This document shows, in pieces, positions 16,159 through 20,170 of a stretch of 20,170 bases of DNA. The stretch's first letter is position 1; every line of letters starts with the position of its first letter. A model generated the notes under the pieces. It did not search any database, had not been told where the DNA came from, and saw nothing but the letters and a program-made list of their open reading frames with translations. The stretch is from Nemertoderma westbladi (lineage: Eukaryota > Xenacoelomorpha > Nemertodermatida > Nemertodermatidae), in assembly GCA_032718475.1 (NCBI GenBank), contig JAUCBJ010009002.1, forward strand, positions 55,001 through 75,170, read 5' to 3'. The position numbers and the translations under genes were made by a program.

Positions 16159-16786
16159 AGCAATAATACATTCCAGATAAATATTTATTTCATTAAATAT
16201 TTGTTTCACTTAAATAATAATAATAAAAAAATTGTTAATTAAACGTTTATAAATTACTGGAAAAATTAAGAGGACCAATTCTATTATACAGTACTTTATT
16301 TACAGTGTACAATTCTATTTTTGTCCTGGAGGTCTACACCCCAAAGGCCGGCACCGTCCCCGAACCCAAGTCCCCTCCGAGATCTGCGACCCACTCACAG
16401 ACAGGCACAGTGAGTTGGAGCCCAACAGCGCGAACTGGAGGCGTCTGCGGACACCGCCCATCAGACTGGCCAACCCACGCAAACTAAAACTTATATTTCT
16501 AACATATATTTTTCTTTTTTTTTCTATTTACATACTAAAGCAAGTCATTGTAATGCCATAGATCATATTAAATTTATTCTGCCATGATATACCCGGGTAA
16601 TAAAAACCAAACAATTTAATCTTTAAAATTGAAGTTCGCAATATTGAAGTTCGGAAATTGGATTTTCATTGCAAACATAAATCCATTCTCGTTTCGTTTA
16701 TCAAAAAAGGGGAGATATTCATGAATCAAAACAGACCAACTCTACAGGGCACAATATAAAATTTTTATATTTAGTAACCTACTTAG
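16159..16786. other. AT-rich stretch with a GC-rich island
   Basis: Apart from the island described separately (16325-16487), this stretch holds only poly-T and AT runs and a CCCGGG at about 16591. No gene is recognised. Confidence 0.55.
16295..16487 (-). other. GC-rich island with a minus-strand AATAAA, possible 3' exon or retrocopy
   Basis: About 160 bp (16325-16487) is strikingly GC-rich with several CpG, inside very AT-rich DNA, with sharp edges. Read on the minus strand it is open down to a TAG near 16335, and AATAAA lies at 16295-16300, about 35 bp further on, as in a terminal exon with a poly(A) signal. The peptide would include QSDGRCPQTPP and VPVCEWVADLGGD, which I do not recognise. 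A plus-strand frame (RRLRTPPIRLANPRKL) also reads through, so strand and coding status are uncertain. Confidence 0.3.
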
Positions 16787-16823
16787 CGTCACCTTCAAGG
16801 CAGAACCCCCTAAGTCAATTTTT
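16787..16823 (+). repeat. Left terminal inverted repeat
   Basis: This pairs with 20134-20170. A second, diverged copy of the terminus (CACTTCGAGGCAGAACCCCC) lies at 16951-16970, about 160 bp inward, in direct orientation. Confidence 0.88.
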
Positions 16824-17111
16824 TTCGATTTTAATGTTTTTGACTTTTTGGGTAATTCGATATCGGCTTTTTCGGCTGGCAGAACCCCGAAGCTTTTCTA
16901 CCAGCCATTTTTGAGTTATAAGCCAAAGACAGTTCCCCGTAACTTATGCCCACTTCGAGGCAGAACCCCCCCAAGTCAATAATTGGCTTGCAAAACACCG
17001 TAAATTCAAGTATATGAAATTCAGTCCACCTGGCAAAACCCCTTAAATCAGAAATAACAACCTGTAAAACCCCTTAAATCAGAAACAATAGCCTGGCAAA
17101 ACCCCGTAATC
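16799..17111 (+). repeat. Cluster of an 18-bp motif, GGCARAACCCCNTAARTC
   Basis: Seven versions lie in one orientation: 16799-16816, 16878-16892, 16959-16977, 16990-17007, 17032-17049, 17063-17080 and 17095-17111. Three more are in the right half: reverse-oriented at 19838-19855, forward at 19946-19963 and reverse-oriented in the right terminus. Spacing is irregular, so this is not a simple tandem array. Multiple subterminal motif copies are the usual layout of transposase binding sites in some DNA transposons; that role is inference. Confidence 0.85.
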
Positions 17112-17141
17112 TATCATTTATATACTGGTTTGTATTGCGGC

Positions 17142-17220
17142 CAGGACACAAATATTAATTAGGGACACAAACATTATTGAGGGACGCAAACATTAATGAG
17201 GGACACAAAACATTAATAGG
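17142..17220 (-). repeat. Short inverted arm of the 19-bp minisatellite
   Basis: Four units read AGGGACACAAACATTAATG with small changes, the reverse complement of the units in 17314-19100. A unique spacer of about 90 bp (17221-17313) separates the arms and contains CCATGGTTGCCA, also found near 11112 beside the right arm of the 10639-11165 element. Confidence 0.92.
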
Positions 17221-17313
17221 GCAGGGGTCCATGGTTGCCAATGGATATTAATATGAGCGATGGTGATGCTTGCCATCAGGCGATTAAAATACTACCATGG
17301 GAACGTGAGCTGG

Positions 17314-19100
17314 CTTGATATCTGTCCCTCGTTTATTGTTTGTGTCCCTTATTAATGTTTGTGTATCTCATTAATGTTTGTGTCCCTCATTAATGTTTGT
17401 GTCCCTCATTAATGTTTGTGTATCTCATTAATTTTTGTGTACCTCATTAATGTTTGTGTACCTCATTAATGTTTGTGTCCCTCATTAATGTTTGTGTATC
17501 TCATTAATTTTTGTGTACCTCATTAATGTTTGTGTACCTCATTAATGTTTGTGTCCCTCATTAATGTTTGTGTCCCTCATTAATGTTTGTGTACCTCATT
17601 AATGTTTGTGTACCTCATTAATGTTTGCGTCCCTCATTAATGTTTGTGTATCTCATTAATTTTTGTGTACCTCATTAATGTTTGTGTACCTCATTAATGT
17701 TTGTGTCCCTCATTAATGTTTGTGTATCTCATTAATTTTTGTGTACCTCATTAATGTTTGTGTACCTCATTAATGTTTGTGTCCCTCATTAATGTTTGTG
17801 TATCTCATTAATTTTTGTGTACCTCATTAATGTTTGTGTACCTCATTAATGTTTGTGTCCCTCATTAATGTTTGTGTCCCTCATTAATGTTTGTGTCCCT
17901 CATTAATGTTTGTGTCCCTCATTAATGTTTGTGTATCTCATTAATTTTTGTGTACCTCATTAATGTTTGTGTACCTCATTAATGTTTGTGTCCCTCATTA
18001 ATGTTTGTGTCCCTCATTAATGTTTGTGTACCTCATTAATGTTTGTGTACCTCATTAATGTTTGTGTACCTCATTAATGTTTGCGTCCCTCATTAATGTT
18101 TGTGTCTCTCATTAATGTTTGTGTCCCTCATTAATGGTAGTGCCCTTGATTGATATCTGTCCCTCGTTTAATGTTTGTGTCCCTCATTAATGTTTGTGTC
18201 CCTCATTAATGTTTGTGTACCTCATTAATGTTTGTGTCCCTCATTAATGTTTGTGTCCCTCATTAATGTTAGTGTACCTCATTAATGTTTGCGTCCCTCA
18301 TTAATGTTTGTGTCCCTCATTAATGTTTGTGTCCCTCATTAATGTTTGTGTACCTCATTAATGTTTGTGTCCCTCATTAATGTTTGTGTACTTCATTAAT
18401 GTTTGCGTTCCTCATTAATGTTTGTGTCCCTCATTAATGTTTGTGTCCCTCATTAATGTTTGTGTCCCTCATTAATGTTTGTGTCCCTCATTAATGTTTG
18501 TGTACCTCATTAATGTTTGTGTCCCTCATTAATGTTTGTGTACTTCATTAATGTTTGTGTCCCTCATTAATGTTTGTGTCCCTCATAAATGTTTGTGCCC
18601 TTGATTGATATCTGTCCCTCGTTTATTGGTTGTGTCCCTCATTAATGTTTGTGTCGCTCATTAATGTTTGTGTACCTCATTAATGTTTGTGTCCCTCATT
18701 AATGTTTGTGTCCCTCATTAATGTTTGTGTCCCTCATTAATGTTTGTGTCCCTCATTAATGTTTGTGCCCTTGATTGATATCTGTCCCCCGTTTATTGTT
18801 TGTGTCCCTCATTAATGTTTGTGTCGCTCATGAATATTTGTGTACCTCATTAATGTTAGTGTCCCTCAATTAATGTTTGTGTCCCTCATTAATTTTGTGT
18901 CCCTCATTAATGTTTGTGTCCCTCATTAATATTTGTGTCCCTCATTAATGTTTGTGTCCTATATCAATGTTTATGTCCCACATTAATCTTTGTGTCCTAC
19001 ATCAATGTTTCTCCCACATTAATGTTTGTCACCCTGATTTATGTTTGTCCCACATTAATGTTTGTGGCGCTGATAAATATCTATCCCTCATTTAATGTTT
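17314..19100 (+). repeat. 19-bp minisatellite, about 90 units, with block headers
   Basis: The unit is TGTTTGTGTCCCTCATTAA with variants TACCTC, TATCTC and CGTCCCTC. A four-unit order with TATCTCATTAATTTTTG as its marker recurs several times between about 17400 and 17960 (76-bp period). A different unit, containing TTGATATCTGTCCCTCGTTTA, starts separate blocks at about 17314, 18144, 18599 and 18769, with a faded one near 19066. After 18950 the units decay. The header structure suggests that whole blocks were duplicated after an initial expansion. There is no stable coding frame. Confidence 0.95.
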
Positions 19101-19106
19101 TTGTCC

Positions 19107-19310
19107 AAGTTGCTATAAGTTACTCTAGGTTGCCGGACGTTTTGGACAATTTGGTCAGCAACTAGCAACTTAATTTGAGTAACATTAACTTTTAGTCTCC
19201 GTTATATGAGGCATCTTTTACAGCAACAAAGTTCGCGTTTACATATAGCAACTTGATCGGCAACCTGAAATGCTTACTAAGTTGCTGATAGAGTTGCTCA
19301 AAATGTTGCC
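19107..19310. repeat. Cluster of GTTGC/GCAAC pentamers in both orientations
   Basis: Ten copies occur in about 200 bp, for example AAGTTGCT (19107), AGGTTGCCG (19127), CAGCAACTAGCAACTT (19156) and CAACTTGATCGGCAACCTG (19250). The flanking bases also repeat (AGGTTGCCG against CGGCAACCT), so short imperfect inverted pairs are scattered through it. The role is unknown. Confidence 0.75.
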
Positions 19311-19805
19311 ACGTACTGTAGAAAAAACAGGTCTTTAATTATTCGTCATGACGTACTGTAAGTGAACTTTACTTTAACATTAACGTAGCTGTAACCCTGT
19401 AGCTAGACTTTGTTCTTACTGTAGAGTACCCACCCATGGCTATATTTTGTACTTAGAGTTCCGCTTTCTTGAATCTAAATTTTGTTCCTATAGTTCTGCA
19501 TTTGGTTACATTTTGTTCAATTTGTATTGATACATGATTCTAACTACAGTCCCGTACTTATTTTAGAAGCAATTTATACCAAAATATCAAAAACTTATGG
19601 AGCCCTTTAGAATTTTGAATGTGTGTTAGCTATATTGTATGTGATTATTTTTTATTATTGCGTTTACAGGTAATACTAAGACCTGATCATGTGCTAGTTA
19701 ACATGTTAGATAGCACTTATTAGCTAATAACAAATGCGCACATGTATTACGTTCGCACTACGCACTAAATTATTAAGGACGTACGATACGCCTTGGCTAT
19801 TATTT
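19311..19805. other. AT-rich stretch inside the large inverted-repeat element
   Basis: No gene is recognised. ACGTACTGTA occurs twice (19313 and 19352), and GTGCTA ... TAGCAC forms a small dyad near 19691-19716. Strings ending TTTTGT recur near 19447, 19483 and 19512. Confidence 0.55.
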
Positions 19806-19995
19806 GATATATTTTGCGTGTTTTTTGTAAAAATTCGGACTTATGGTGTTTTGCCAAATTAAGGATACCTTGTTTTCTAGGCAATACCCCGCAACTATCG
19901 TATAGTTACGGGATAATACCAGAAAATGGTGTTCCCCTTTGTTTTGGCAAAACACCATAAGTCAGAATTTTTACAAAAAAACCGCAATATATTTC
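19806..19995. repeat. 190-bp palindrome with arms of about 55 bp
   Basis: TGTAAAAATTCGGACTTATG followed by GTGTTTTGCC (19826-19855) is mirrored by GGCAAAACACCATAAGTC and GAATTTTTACA (19946-19974) with one mismatch. Pairing extends outward through TTGCG/CGCAA-like ends and, imperfectly, inward through GTTTTCTAG and CCAGAAAAT to the centre AACTAT-CGT-ATAGTT. It may be a small MITE nested in the larger element, or the inner end of its right arm, since the arm carries the element's 18-bp motif. Confidence 0.85.
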
Positions 19996-20133
19996 AAAGG
20001 TAATTCTAAATCAAATTGAAAGTTTAATTATATGAATTCTATATATATTTAGTTATCAAAAAACACAATAACAAGTAAACTGAGGCATCTCTCTAAAAAA
20101 ATAAACAGTTTTTATCGATTATCTCAGAACTAC

Positions 20134-20170
20134 AAAAATCGACTTAGGGGCTTCTGCCTTGAAGGTGACG
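20134..20170 (-). repeat. Right terminal inverted repeat, at the window edge
   Basis: Reverse-complemented, it matches 16787-16823 with about two mismatches. It ends at the last base of the window. Confidence 0.88.

Larger units (their letters stand above)
16787..20170. mobile_element. Large (at least 3.4 kb) element bounded by 37-bp inverted termini
   Basis: CGTCACCTTCAAGGCAGAA begins the left terminus (16787-16823). The right terminus (20134-20170, reverse-complemented) starts identically, and the match continues through CCCCTAAGTC to a T-run with two mismatches in about 37 bases. The window ends exactly at the last matched base, so the true right end and any target-site duplication cannot be checked. 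Inside are a subterminal motif cluster, a 19-bp minisatellite with a short opposing arm, a GTTGC/GCAAC cluster and a palindrome. No protein is encoded. A non-autonomous DNA transposon or foldback is the best fit; a composite of nested elements is also possible. Confidence 0.75.

Noticed and set aside
16305-16487. Plus-strand 60-codon gene
   Set aside because: The GC-rich island is open on both strands and the poly(A) signal favours the other strand; no start context or homologue is recognised.
18914-19165. 83-residue plus-strand protein rich in MFVTLIYVCPTL
   Set aside because: It is a read-through of the decaying 19-bp minisatellite and the following unique sequence.

Overview
The window looks like repeat-dense, non-coding nuclear DNA of an animal. 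Three things point that way: APE-type non-LTR retrotransposons (LINEs) with in-frame stops, AT-rich intergenic sequence with no bacterial-style gene packing, and several inverted-repeat (foldback/MITE-like) elements built from minisatellites. The LINE types and a short segment near 9.69 kb resemble those of marine invertebrates such as molluscs, but that is an impression and not a proven assignment. I find no tRNA, rRNA, CRISPR array or complete host gene.

Region 1 (1-2718) starts inside the 3' end of a LINE copy (1-298) that ends in (TAG)6. AT-rich sequence follows, with a perfect 13-bp-stem hairpin (787-818), a 20-bp direct repeat (1415-1483) and a decayed piece of the same LINE family (1741-1895).

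Region 2 (2704-7818) is the best-resolved structure. A nearly full-length LINE (2719-7803) is flanked by a 15-bp target-site duplication with one mismatch. It is split by a second, 5'-truncated copy of the same family (5810-7232), itself flanked by a perfect 12-bp duplication. Without the insert the host element is about 3.65 kb: a roughly 0.8-kb leader, an APE endonuclease, a reverse transcriptase and a short 3' tail, closest in layout to RTE-like elements. The host copy is broken by frameshifts, stops and catalytic substitutions. The inserted copy keeps a 471-codon open frame with intact RT motifs but no endonuclease.

Region 3 (7819-11165) is AT-rich sequence, then a broken endonuclease of a second LINE family (9768-10470), a trinucleotide-like repeat, and a 527-bp element with terminal inverted repeats of about 150 bp (10639-11165).

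Region 4 (11166-13955) holds a 162-bp tandem repeat (12044-12455), another inverted-repeat element (12786-13610), and two weak candidate exons (11359-11513 minus; 13765-13955 plus).

Region 5 (14022-16158) is a foldback element. Its long arm is a 1.5-kb array of alternating 15- and 17-bp units, its short arm is the same array inverted, and its core shares a 22-bp block with the element at 10639-11165.

Region 6 (16787-20170) is bounded by 37-bp inverted termini. It contains an 18-bp motif repeated in both subterminal zones, a 1.8-kb array of a 19-bp minisatellite with higher-order structure and a short opposing arm, a GTTGC/GCAAC cluster, and a 190-bp palindrome. No transposase is seen for any inverted-repeat element, so they are probably non-autonomous. 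The strongest candidate for something little described is this pair of minisatellite-armed foldback elements.
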